DNA of 64,000 nucleotides from Eudorina sp. 2006-703-Eu-15. Its lineage: Eukaryota; Chlorophyta; Chlorophyceae; Chlamydomonadales; Volvocaceae. The stretch lies in contig BDSI01000052.1 in the NCBI GenBank assembly GCA_003117195.1, positions 683,501-747,500 of the forward strand. The letters run 5' to 3'. The translations under genes and the position numbers were made by a program. The notes under the pieces are model-generated. The model was not told where the DNA came from. It saw nothing but the letters and a program-made list of their open reading frames with translations, and ran no database searches. Positions 24,401 to 37,700 of the stretch are shown here, piece by piece (position 1 is the stretch's first letter; each line of letters starts with the position of its first letter).

Positions 24401-25700
24401 TGCCCCTGCTGCCGCGCGCCCTGTCTTGTGTGCGACGTGCTGCAGCACTCATCGTCGGGGTTAGCAGCATGGGTCAACAGCGGCTGGCCTTGCTCTGCAC
24501 GCACGCACATCACTAGCAAGCAACGGCGTCTTGTGCGCCGCAGCAGCGGGCAGTGGGCGCATAGCTAACAAGGTGCGTTGCTTGGCCACGTGCGCGGTTT
24601 GCCTGGTTTCAAACTTGTGTGGATGGCCCGGGTTCGGACGCCCTGGTGTGATAAGGCTGAGCGAGGAGTTTTGGATGTCAACGCAGATGGCCAAGGGCGG
24701 GAGGCCTGGGCTGCACATGCGAGCCCTTGATTGATCGAGCCTGCCCCTCATGCCGCTACCCAAAGGCTGGGGCCTGGCTGCACACGCCAACCCGCGCATG
24801 ACCGAACTGCCCTGCTGCCGCGCGCCCTGTCTTGTGTGCGACGTGCTGCAGCACTCACTCGTCGGGGGTACAGCATGGGTCAACAGCGGCTGGCCTCACT
24901 AGCAAGCAACGGCGCCTTGTGAGCAGCAGCAGCGGGCAGTGGGCGCATAGCTAACAAGGTGCGTTTGCTTGGCCACGTGCGCGGTTTGCCTGGTGTCAAA
25001 CTTGTGTGGATGGCCCGGGTTCGGACGCCCTGGTGTGATAAGGCTGAGCGAGGAGTTTGGATGTCAACGCAGATGGCCAAGGGGCGGGAGGCCTGGGCTG
25101 CACATGCGAGCCTTGATTGATCGACCTGCCCCTCATGCCGCTACCCAAAGGCTGGGGCCTGGCTGCACACGCCAACCCGCGCATGACCGAACTGCCCCTG
25201 CTGCCGCGCGCCCTGTCTTGTGTGCGACGTGCTGCAGCACTCACTCGTCGGGGGTTACAGCATGGGTCAACAGCGGCTGGCCTCACTAGCAAGCAACGGC
25301 GCCTTGTGAGCAGCAGCAGCGGCAGTGGGCGCATAGCTAACAAGGTGCGTTTGCTTGGCCACGTGCGCGGTTTGCCTGGTGTCAAACTTGTGTGGATGGC
25401 CCGGGTTCGGACGCCCTGGTGTGATAAGGCTGAGCGAGGAGTTTGGATGTCAACGCAGATGGCCAAGGGGCGGAGGCCTGGGCTGCACATGCGAGCCCTT
25501 GATTGATCGACCTGCCCTCATGCGCTACCAAAGGCTGGGGCCTTGGCTGCACACGCCACCCGCGCATGACCGAACTGCCCCTGCTGCCGCGCGCCCTGTC
25601 TTGTGTGCGACGTGCTGCAGCACTCACTCGTCGGGGGTTGACAGCATGGGTCAACAGCGGCTGGCCTCACTTAGCAAGCAACGGCGCTTGTGAGCAGCAG
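21431..25700. repeat. Array zone 2: transitional, indel-rich monomers
   Basis: Diagnostic bases switch here to GCGAGGAGTTTGG, CACTCACTCGTC and CAGCAGCAGGGGCAG, the state kept through the core. Single-base gains and losses, mostly in C or G runs (for example CTGCCCTCATG for CTGCCCCTCATG), are far denser than elsewhere. Two long-form monomers remain near 24090 and 24490. Confidence 0.75.
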
Positions 25701-28700
25701 CAGGGGCAGTGGGCGCATAGCTAACAAGGTGCGTTTGCTTGGCCACGTGCGCGGTTTGCCTGGTGTCAAACTTGTGTGGATGGCCCGGGTTCGGACGCCC
25801 TGGTGTGATAAGGCTGAGCGAGGAGTTTGGATGTCAACGCAGATGGCCAAGGGGCGGGAGGCCTGGGCTGCACATGCGAGCCCTTGATTGATCGACCTGC
25901 CCCTCCTGCCGCTACCCAAAGGCTGGGGCCTGGGCTGCACACGCCAGCCCGCGCATGACCGAACTGCCCTGCTGCCGCGCGCCCTGTCTTGTGTGCGACG
26001 TGCTGCAGCACTCACTCGTCGGGGGTTACAGCATGGGTCAACAGCGGCTGGCCTCATTAGCAAGCAACGGCGCTTGTGAGCAGCAGCAGGGGCAGTGGGC
26101 GCATAGCTAACAAGGTGCGTTTGCTTGGCCACGTGCGCGGTTTGCCTGGTGTCAAACTTGTGTGGATGGCCCGGGTTCGGACGCCCTGGTGTGATAAGGC
26201 TGAGCGAGGAGTTTGGATGTCAACGCAGATGGCCAAGGGGCGGGAGGCCTGGGCTGCACATGCGAGCCCTTGATTGATCGACCTGCCCTCCTGCGCTACC
26301 CAAAGGCTGGGGCCTGGCTGCACACGCCAGCCCGCGCATGACCGAACTGTCCCCTGCTGCCGCGCGCCCTGTCTTGTGTGCGACGTGCTGCAGCACTCAC
26401 TCGTCGGGGGTTACAGCATGGGTCAACAGCGGCTGGCCTCACTAGCAAGCAACGGCGCCTTGTGAGCAGCAGCAGGGGCAGTGGGCGCATAGCTAACAAG
26501 GTGCGTTTGCTTGGCCACGTGCGCGGTTTGCCTGGTGTCAAACTTGTGTGGATGGCCCGGGTTCGGACGCCCTGGTGTGATAAGGCTGAGCGAGGAGTTT
26601 GGATGTCAACGCAGATGGCCAAGGGGCGGGAGGCCTGGGCTGCACATGCGAGCCCTTGATTGATCGACCTGCCCCTCCTGCCGCTACCCAAAGGCTGGGG
26701 CCTTGGCTGCACACGCCAGCCCGCGCATGACCGAACTGTCCCTGCTGCCGCGCGCCCTGTCTTGTGTGCGACGTGCTGCAGCACTCACTCGTCGGGGGTT
26801 ACAGCATGGGTCAACAGCGGCTGGCCTCATTAGCAAGCAACGGCGCCTTGTGAGCAGCAGCAGGGGCAGTGGGCGCATAGCTAACAAGGTGCGTTTGCTT
26901 GGCCACGTGCGCGGTTTGCCTGGTGTCAAACTTGTGTGGATGGCCCGGGTTCGGACGCCCTGGTGTGATAAGGCTGAGCGAGGAGTTTGGATGTCAACGC
27001 AGATGGCCAAGGGGCGGGAGGCCTGGGCTGCACATGCGAGCCCTTGATTGATCGACCTGCCCCTCATGCCGCTACCCAAAGGCTGGGGCCTTGGCTGCAC
27101 ACGCCAGCCGCGCATGACCGAACTGCCCCTGCTGCGCGCGCCCTGTCTTGTGTGCGACGTGCTGCAGCACTCACTCGTCGGGGGTTGCAGCATGGTCAAC
27201 AGCGGCTGGCCTCACTAGCAAGCAACGGCGCCTTGTGAGCAGCAGCAGGGGCAGTGGGCGCATAGCTAACAAGGTGCGTTTGCTTGGCCACGTGCGCGGT
27301 TTGCCTGGTGTCAAACTTGTGTGGATGGCCCGGGTTCGGACGCCCTGGTGTGATAAGGCTGAGCGAGGAGTTTGGATGTCAACGCAGATGGCCAAGGGGC
27401 GGGAGGCCTGGGCTGCACATGCGAGCCCTTGATTGATCGACCTGCCCCTCCTGCCGCTACCCAAAGGCTGGGGCCTTGGCTGCACACGCCAGCCCGCGCA
27501 TGACCGAACTGTCCCTGCTGCCGCGCGCCCTGTCTTGTGTGCGACGTGCTGCAGCACTCACTCGTCGGGGTTACAGCATGGGTCAACAGCGGCTGGCCTC
27601 ATTAGCAAGCAACGGCGCCTTGTGAGCAGCAGCAGGGGCAGTGGGCGCATAGCTAACAAGGTGCGTTTGCTTGGCCACGTGCGCGGTTTGCCTGGTGTCA
27701 AACTTGTGTGGATGGCCCGGGTTCGGACGCCCTGGTGTGATAAGGCTGAGCGAGGAGTTTGGATGTCAACGCAGATGGCCAAGGGGCGGGAGGCCTGGGC
27801 TGCACATGCAAGCCCTTGATTGATCGACCTGCCCCTCATGCCGCTACCAAAGGCTGGGGCCTTGGCTGCACACGCCAACCCGCGCATGACCGAACTGCCC
27901 CTGCTGCCGCGCGCCCTGTCTTGTGTGCGACGTGCTGCAGCACTCACTCGTCGGGGGTTGCAGCATGGGTCAACAGCGGCTGGCCTCACTAGCAAGCAAC
28001 GGCGCCTTGTGAGCAGCAGCAGGGGGCAGTGGGCGCATAGCTAACAAGGTGCGTTTGCTTGGCCACGTGCGCGGTTTGCCTGGTGTCAAACTTGTGTGGA
28101 TGGCCCGGGTTCGGACGCCCTGGTGTGATAAGGCTGAGCGAGGAGTTTGGATGTCAACGCAGATGGCCAAGGGGCGGGAGGCCTGGGCTGCACATGCGAG
28201 CCCTTGATTGATCGACCTGCCCCTCCTGCGCTACCCAAAGGCTGGGGCCTTGGCTGCACACGCCAGCCCGCGCATGACCGAACTGTCCCTGCTGCGCGCG
28301 CCCTGTCTTGTGTGCGACGTGCTGCAGCACTCACTCGTCGGGGGTTACAGCATGGGTCAACAGCGGCTGGCCTCATTAGCAAGCAACGGCGCCTTGTGAG
28401 CAGCAGCAGGGGCAGTGGGCGCATAGCTAACAAGGTGCGTTTGCTTGGCCACGTGCGCGGTTTGCCTGGTGTCAAACTTGTGTGGATGGCCCGGGTTCGG
28501 ACGCCCTGGTGTGATAAGGCTGAGCGAGGAGTTTGGATGTCAACGCAGATGGCCAAGGGGCGGGAGGCCTGGGCTGCACATGCGAGCCCTTGATTGATCG
28601 ACCTGCCCCTCATGCCGCTACCCAAAGGCTGGGGCCTTGGCTGCACACGCCAACCCGCGCATGACCGAACTGCCCCTGCTGCCGCGCGCCCTGTCTTGTG

Positions 28701-31700
28701 TGCGACGTGCTGCAGCACTCACTCGTCGGGGGTTGCAGCATGGGTCAACAGCGGCTGGCCTCACTAGCAAGCAACGGCGCCTTGTGAGCAGCAGCAGGGG
28801 GCAGTGGGCGCATAGCTAACAAGGTGCGTTTGCTTGGCCACGTGCGCGGTTTGCCTGGTGTCAAACTTGTGTGGATGGCCCGGGTTCGGACGCCCTGGTG
28901 TGATAAGGCTGAGCGAGGAGTTTGGATGTCAACGCAGATGGCCAAGGGGCGGGAGGCCTGGGCTGCACATGCGAGCCCTTGATTGATCGACCTGCCCCTC
29001 CTGCCGCTACCCAAAGGCTGGGGCCTTGGCTGCACACGCCAGCCCGCGCATGACCGAACTGTCCCTGCTGCCGCGCGCCCTGTCTTGTGTGCGACGTGCT
29101 GCAGCACTCACTCGTCGGGGGTTACAGCATGGGTCAACAGCGGCTGGCCTCATTAGCAAGCAACGGCGCCTTGTGAGCAGCAGCAGGGGGCAGTGGGCGC
29201 ATAGCTAACAAGGTGCGTTTGCTTGGCCACGTGCGCGGTTTGCCTGGTGTCAAACTTGTGTGGATGGCCCGGGTTCGGACGCCCTGGTGTGATAAGGCTG
29301 AGCGAGGAGTTTGGATGTCAACGCAGATGGCCAAGGGGCGGGAGGCCTGGGCTGCACATGCAAGCCCTTGATTGATCGACCTGCCCCTCATGCCGCTACC
29401 CAAAGGCTGGGGCCTTGGCTGCACACGCCAACCCGCGCATGACCGAACTGCCCCTGCTGCCGCGCGCCCTGTCTTGTGTGCGACGTGCTGCAGCACTCAC
29501 TCGTCGGGGTTGCAGCATGGGTCAACAGCGGCTGGCCTCACTAGCAAGCAACGGCGCCTTGTGAGCAGCAGCAGGGGGCAGTGGGCGCATAGCTAACAAG
29601 GTGCGTTTGCTTGGCCACGTGCGCGGTTTGCCTGGTGTCAAACTTGTGTGGATGGCCCGGGTTCGGACGCCCTGGTGTGATAAGGCTGAGCGAGGAGTTT
29701 GGATGTCAACGCAGATGGCCAAGGGGCGGGAGGCCTGGGCTGCACATGCGAGCCCTTGATTGATCGACCTGCCCCTCCTGCCGCTACCCAAAGGCTGGGG
29801 CCTTGGCTGCACACGCCAGCCCGCGCATGACCGAACTGTCCCTGCTGCCGCGCGCCCTGTCTTGTGTGCGACGTGCTGCAGCACTCACTCGTCGGGGTTA
29901 CAGCATGGGTCAACAGCGGCTGGCCTCATTAGCAAGCAACGGCGCCTTGTGAGCAGCAGCAGGGGGCAGTGGGCGCATAGCTAACAAGGTGCGTTTGCTT
30001 GGCCACGTGCGCGGTTTGCCTGGTGTCAAACTTGTGTGGATGGCCCGGGTTCGGACGCCCTGGTGTGATAAGGCTGAGCGAGGAGTTTGGATGTCAACGC
30101 AGATGGCCAAGGGGCGGGAGGCCTGGGCTGCACATGCAAGCCCTTGATTGATCGACCTGCCCCTCATGCCGCTACCCAAAGGCTGGGGCCTTGGCTGCAC
30201 ACGCCAACCCGCGCATGACCGAACTGCCCCTGCTGCCGCGCGCCCTGTCTTGTGTGCGACGTGCTGCAGCACTCACTCGTCGGGGGTTGCAGCATGGGTC
30301 AACAGCGGCTGGCCTCACTAGCAAGCAACGGCGCCTTGTGAGCAGCAGCAGGGGCAGTGGGCGCATAGCTAACAAGGTGCGTTTGCTTGGCCACGTGCGC
30401 GGTTTGCCTGGTGTCAAACTTGTGTGGATGGCCCGGGTTCGGACGCCCTGGTGTGATAAGGCTGAGCGAGGAGTTTGGATGTCAACGCAGATGGCCAAGG
30501 GGCGGGAGGCCTGGGCTGCACATGCGAGCCCTTGATTGATCGACCTGCCCCTCCTGCCGCTACCCAAAGGCTGGGGCCTTGGCTGCACACGCCAGCCCGC
30601 GCATGACCGAACTGTCCCTGCTGCCGCGCGCCCTGTCTTGTGTGCGACGTGCTGCAGCACTCACTCGTCGGGGGTTACAGCATGGGTCAACAGCGGCTGG
30701 CCTCATTAGCAAGCAACGGCGCCTTGTGAGCAGCAGCAGGGGGCAGTGGGCGCATAGCTAACAAGGTGCGTTTGCTTGGCCACGTGCGCGGTTTGCCTGG
30801 TGTCAAACTTGTGTGGATGGCCCGGGTTCGGACGCCCTGGTGTGATAAGGCTGAGCGAGGAGTTTGGATGTCAACGCAGATGGCCAAGGGGCGGGAGGCC
30901 TGGGCTGCACATGCAAGCCCTTGATTGATCGACCTGCCCCTCATGCCGCTACCCAAAGGCTGGGGCCTTGGCTGCACACGCCAACCCGCGCATGACCGAA
31001 CTGCCCCTGCTGCCGCGCGCCCTGTCTTGTGTGCGACGTGCTGCAGCACTCACTCGTCGGGGGTTGCAGCATGGGTCAACAGCGGCTGGCCTCACTAGCA
31101 AGCAACGGCGCCTTGTGAGCAGCAGCAGGGGGCAGTGGGCGCATAGCTAACAAGGTGCGTTTGCTTGGCCACGTGCGCGGTTTGCCTGGTGTCAAACTTG
31201 TGTGGATGGCCCGGGTTCGGACGCCCTGGTGTGATAAGGCTGAGCGAGGAGTTTGGATGTCAACGCAGATGGCCAAGGGGCGGGAGGCCTGGGCTGCACA
31301 TGCGAGCCCTTGATTGATCGACCTGCCCCTCCTGCCGCTACCCAAAGGCTGGGGCCTTGGCTGCACACGCCAGCCCGCGCATGACCGAACTGTCCCTGCT
31401 GCCGCGCGCCCTGTCTTGTGTGCGACGTGCTGCAGCACTCACTCGTCGGGGGTTACAGCATGGGTCAACAGCGGCTGGCCTCATTAGCAAGCAACGGCGC
31501 CTTGTGAGCAGCAGCAGGGGGCAGTGGGCGCATAGCTAACAAGGTGCGTTTGCTTGGCCACGTGCGCGGTTTGCCTGGTGTCAAACTTGTGTGGATGGCC
31601 CGGGTTCGGACGCCCTGGTGTGATAAGGCTGAGCGAGGAGTTTGGATGTCAACGCAGATGGCCAAGGGGCGGGAGGCCTGGGCTGCACATGCAAGCCCTT

Positions 31701-34700
31701 GATTGATCGACCTGCCCCTCATGCCGCTACCCAAAGGCTGGGGCCTTGGCTGCACACGCCAACCCGCGCATGACCGAACTGCCCCTGCTGCCGCGCGCCC
31801 TGTCTTGTGTGCGACGTGCTGCAGCACTCACTCGTCGGGGGTTGCAGCATGGGTCAACAGCGGCTGGCCTCACTAGCAAGCAACGGCGCCTTGTGAGCAG
31901 CAGCAGGGGGCAGTGGGCGCATAGCTAACAAGGTGCGTTTGCTTGGCCACGTGCGCGGTTTGCCTGGTGTCAAACTTGTGTGGATGGCCCGGGTTCGGAC
32001 GCCCTGGTGTGATAAGGCTGAGCGAGGAGTTTGGATGTCAACGCAGATGGCCAAGGGGCGGGAGGCCTGGGCTGCACATGCGAGCCCTTGATTGATCGAC
32101 CTGCCCCTCCTGCCGCTACCCAAAGGCTGGGGCCTTGGCTGCACACGCCAGCCCGCGCATGACCGAACTGTCCCTGCTGCCGCGCGCCCTGTCTTGTGTG
32201 CGACGTGCTGCAGCACTCACTCGTCGGGGGTTACAGCATGGGTCAACAGCGGCTGGCCTCATTAGCAAGCAACGGCGCCTTGTGAGCAGCAGCAGGGGGC
32301 AGTGGGCGCATAGCTAACAAGGTGCGTTTGCTTGGCCACGTGCGCGGTTTGCCTGGTGTCAAACTTGTGTGGATGGCCCGGGTTCGGACGCCCTGGTGTG
32401 ATAAGGCTGAGCGAGGAGTTTGGATGTCAACGCAGATGGCCAAGGGGCGGGAGGCCTGGGCTGCACATGCGAGCCCTTGATTGATCGACCTGCCCCTCAT
32501 GCCGCTACCCAAAGGCTGGGGCCTTGGCTGCACACGCCAGCCCGCGCATGACCGAACTGCCCTGCTGCCGCGCGCCCTGTCTTGTGTGCGACGTGCTGCA
32601 GCACTCACTCGTCGGGGGTTGCAGCATGGGTCAACAGCGGCTGGCCTCACTAGCAAGCAACGGCGCCTTGTGAGCAGCAGCAGGGGGCAGTGGGCGCATA
32701 GCTAACAAGGTGCGTTTGCTTGGCCACGTGCGCGGTTTGCCTGGTGTCAAACTTGTGTGGATGGCCCGGGTTCGGACGCCCTGGTGTGATAAGGCTGAGC
32801 GAGGAGTTTGGATGTCAACGCAGATGGCCAAGGGGCGGGAGGCCTGGGCTGCACATGCGAGCCCTTGATTGATCGACCTGCCCCTCCTGCCGCTACCCAA
32901 AGGCTGGGGCCTTGGCTGCACACGCCAGCCCGCGCATGACCGAACTGTCCCTGCTGCCGCGCGCCCTGTCTTGTGTGCGACGTGCTGCAGCACTCACTCG
33001 TCGGGGGTTACAGCATGGGTCAACAGCGGCTGGCCTCATTAGCAAGCAACGGCGCCTTGTGAGCAGCAGCAGGGGCAGTGGGCGCATAGCTAACAAGGTG
33101 CGTTTGCTTGGCCACGTGCGCGGTTTGCCTGGTGTCAAACTTGTGTGGATGGCCCGGGTTCGGACGCCCTGGTGTGATAAGGCTGAGCGAGGAGTTTGGA
33201 TGTCAACGCAGATGGCCAAGGGGCGGGAGGCCTGGGCTGCACATGCGAGCCCTTGATTGATCGACCTGCCCCTCATGCCGCTACCCAAAGGCTGGGGCCT
33301 TGGCTGCACACGCCAGCCCGCGCATGACCGAACTGTCCCTGCTGCCGCGCGCCCTGTCTTGTGTGCGACGTGCTGCAGCACTCACTCGTCGGGGGTTGCA
33401 GCATGGGTCAACAGCGGCTGGCCTCACTAGCAAGCAACGGCGCCTTGTGAGCAGCAGCAGGGGGCAGTGGGCGCATAGCTAACAAGGTGCGTTTGCTTGG
33501 CCACGTGCGCGGTTTGCCTGGTGTCAAACTTGTGTGGATGGCCCGGGTTCGGACGCCCTGGTGTGATAAGGCTGAGCGAGGAGTTTGGATGTCAACGCAG
33601 ATGGCCAAGGGGCGGGAGGCCTGGGCTGCACATGCGAGCCCTTGATTGATCGACCTGCCCCTCCTGCTGCTACCCAAAGGCTGGGGCCTGGCTGCACACG
33701 CCAGCCCGCGCATGACCGAACTGCCCTGCTGCCGCGCGCCCTGTCTTGTGTGCGACGTGCTGCAGCACTCACTCGTCGGGGGTTACAGCATGGGTCAACA
33801 GCGGCTGGCCTCATCTAGCAAGCAACGGCGCCTTGTGAGCAGCAGCAGGGGCAGTGGGCGCATAGCTAACAAGGTGCGTTTGCTTGGCCACGTGCGCGGT
33901 TTGCCTGGTGTCAAACTTGTGTGGATGGCCCGGGTTCGGACGCCCTGGTGTGATAAGGCTGAGCGAGGAGTTTGGATGTCAACGCAGATGGCCAAGGGGC
34001 GGGAGGCCTGGGCTGCACATGCGAGCCCTTGATTGATCGACCTGCCCCTCCTGCCGCTACCCAAAGGCTGGGGCCTGGCTGCACACGCCAGCCCGCGCAT
34101 GACCGAACTGTCCCTGCTGCCGCGCGCCCTGTCTTGTGTGCGACGTGCTGCAGCACTCACTCGTCGGGGGTTACAGCATGGGTCAACAGCGGCTGGCCTC
34201 ATTAGCAAGCAACGGCGCCTTGTGAGCAGCAGCAGGGGGCAGTGGGCGCATAGCTAACAAGGTGCGTTTGCTTGGCCACGTGCGCGGTTTGCCTGGTGTC
34301 AAACTTGTGTGGATGGCCCGGGTTCGGACGCCCTGGTGTGATAAGGCTGAGCGAGGAGTTTGGATGTCAACGCAGATGGCCAAGGGGCGGGAGGCCTGGG
34401 CTGCACATGCGAGCCCTTGATTGATCGACCTGCCCCTCCTGCCGCTACCCAAAGGCTGGGGCCTGGCTGCACACGCCAGCCCGCGCATGACCGAACTGTC
34501 CCTGCTGCCGCGCGCCCTGTCTTGTGTGCGACGTGCTGCAGCACTCACTCGTCGGGGGTTACAGCATGGGTCAACAGCGGCTGGCCTCACTAGCAAGCAA
34601 CGGCGCCTTGTGAGCAGCAGCAGGGGCAGTGGGCGCATAGCTAACAAGGTGCGTTTGCTTGGCCACGTGCGCGGTTTGCCTGGTGTCAAACTTGTGTGGA

Positions 34701-37700
34701 TGGCCCGGGTTCGGACGCCCTGGTGTGATAAGGCTGAGCGAGGAGTTTGGATGTCAACGCAGATGGCCAAGGGGCGGGAGGCCTGGGCTGCACATGCGAG
34801 CCCTTGATTGATCGACCTGCCCCTCATGCCGCTACCCAAAGGCTGGGGCCTTGGCTGCACACGCCAGCCCGCGCATGACCGAACTGTCCCTGCTGCCGCG
34901 CGCCCTGTCTTGTGTGCGACGTGCTGCAGCACTCACTCGTCGGGGTTACAGCATGGGTCAACAGCGGCTGGCCTCACTAGCAAGCAACGGCGCCTTGTGA
35001 GCAGCAGCAGGGGCAGTGGGCGCATAGCTAACAAGGTGCGTTTGCTTGGCCACGTGCGCGGTTTGCCTGGTGTCAAACTTGTGTGGATGGCCCGGGTTCG
35101 GACGCCCTGGTGTGATAAGGCTGAGCGAGGAGTTTGGATGTCAACGCAGATGGCCAAGGGGCGGGAGGCCTGGGCTGCACATGCGAGCCCTTGATTGATC
35201 GACCTGCCCCTCCTGCCGCTACCCAAAGGCTGGGGCCTTGGCTGCACACGCCAGCCCGCGCATGACCGAACTGTCCCTGCTGCCGCGCGCCCTGTCTTGT
35301 GTGCGACGTGCTGCAGCACTCACTCGTCGGGGGTTACAGCATGGGTCAACAGCGGCTGGCCTCATTAGCAAGCAACGGCGCCTTGTGAGCAGCAGCAGGG
35401 GGCAGTGGGCGCATAGCTAACAAGGTGCGTTTGCTTGGCCACGTGCGCGGTTTGCCTGGTGTCAAACTTGTGTGGATGGCCCGGGTTCGGACGCCCTGGT
35501 GTGATAAGGCTGAGCGAGGAGTTTGGATGTCAACGCAGATGGCCAAGGGGCGGGAGGCCTGGGCTGCACATGCAAGCCCTTGATTGATCGACCTGCCCCT
35601 CATGCCGCTACCCAAAGGCTGGGGCCTTGGCTGCACACGCCAACCCGCGCATGACCGAACTGCCCCTGCTGCCGCGCGCCCTGTCTTGTGTGCGACGTGC
35701 TGCAGCACTCACTCGTCGGGGGTTGCAGCATGGGTCAACAGCGGCTGGCCTCACTAGCAAGCAACGGCGCCTTGTGAGCAGCAGCAGGGGCAGTGGGCGC
35801 ATAGCTAACAAGGTGCGTTTGCTTGGCCACGTGCGCGGTTTGCCTGGTGTCAAACTTGTGTGGATGGCCCGGGTTCGGACGCCCTGGTGTGATAAGGCTG
35901 AGCGAGGAGTTTGGATGTCAACGCAGATGGCCAAGGGGCGGGAGGCCTGGGCTGCACATGCGAGCCCTTGATTGATCGACCTGCCCCTCCTGCCGCTACC
36001 CAAAGGCTGGGGCCTTGGCTGCACACGCCAGCCCGCGCATGACCGAACTGTCCCTGCTGCGCGCGCCCTGTCTTGTGTGCGACGTGCTGCAGCACTCACT
36101 CGTCGGGGGTTACAGCATGGGTCAACAGCGGCTGGCCTCATTAGCAAGCAACGGCGCCTTGTGAGCAGCAGCAGGGGCAGTGGGCGCATAGCTAACAAGG
36201 TGCGTTTGCTTGGCCACGTGCGCGGTTTGCCTGGTGTCAAACTTGTGTGGATGGCCCGGGTTCGGACGCCCTGGTGTGATAAGGCTGAGCGAGGAGTTTG
36301 GATGTCAACGCAGATGGCCAAGGGGCGGGAGGCCTGGGCTGCACATGCAAGCCCTTGATTGATCGACCTGCCCCTCATGCCGCTACCCAAAGGCTGGGGC
36401 CTTGGCTGCACACGCCAACCCGCGCATGACCGAACTGCCCTGCTGCCGCGCGCCCTGTCTTGTGTGCGACGTGCTGCAGCACTCACTCGTCGGGGGTTGC
36501 AGCATGGGTCAACAGCGGCTGGCCTCACTAGCAAGCAACGGCGCCTTGTGAGCAGCAGCAGGGGCAGTGGGCGCATAGCTAACAAGGTGCGTTTGCTTGG
36601 CCACGTGCGCGGTTTGCCTGGTGTCAAACTTGTGTGGATGGCCCGGGTTCGGACGCCCTGGTGTGATAAGGCTGAGCGAGGAGTTTGGATGTCAACGCAG
36701 ATGGCCAAGGGCGGGAGGCCTGGGCTGCACATGCGAGCCCTTGATTGATCGACCTGCCCCTCCTGCCGCTACCCAAAGGCTGGGGCCTTGGCTGCACACG
36801 CCAGCCCGCGCATGACCGAACTGTCCCTGCTGCCGCGCGCCCTGTCTTGTGTGCGACGTGCTGCAGCACTCACTCGTCGGGGGTTACAGCATGGGTCAAC
36901 AGCGGCTGGCCTCATTAGCAAGCAACGGCGCCTTGTGAGCAGCAGCAGGGGGCAGTGGGCGCATAGCTAACAAGGTGCGTTTGCTTGGCCACGTGCGCGG
37001 TTTGCCTGGTGTCAAACTTGTGTGGATGGCCCGGGTTCGGACGCCCTGGTGTGATAAGGCTGAGCGAGGAGTTTGGATGTCAACGCAGATGGCCAAGGGG
37101 CGGGAGGCCTGGGCTGCACATGCAAGCCCTTGATTGATCGACCTGCCCCTCATGCCGCTACCCAAAGGCTGGGGCCTTGGCTGCACACGCCAACCCGCGC
37201 ATGACCGAACTGCCCCTGCTGCCGCGCGCCCTGTCTTGTGTGCGACGTGCTGCAGCACTCACTCGTCGGGGGTTGCAGCATGGGTCAACAGCGGCTGGCC
37301 TCACTAGCAAGCAACGGCGCCTTGTGAGCAGCAGCAGGGGGCAGTGGGCGCATAGCTAACAAGGTGCGTTTGCTTGGCCACGTGCGCGGTTTGCCTGGTG
37401 TCAAACTTGTGTGGATGGCCCGGGTTCGGACGCCCTGGTGTGATAAGGCTGAGCGAGGAGTTTGGATGTCAACGCAGATGGCCAAGGGGCGGGAGGCCTG
37501 GGCTGCACATGCGAGCCCTTGATTGATCGACCTGCCCCTCCTGCCGCTACCCAAAGGCTGGGGCCTTGGCTGCACACGCCAGCCCGCGCATGACCGAACT
37601 GTCCCTGCTGCCGCGCGCCCTGTCTTGTGTGCGACGTGCTGCAGCACTCACTCGTCGGGGGTTACAGCATGGGTCAACAGCGGCTGGCCTCATTAGCAAG

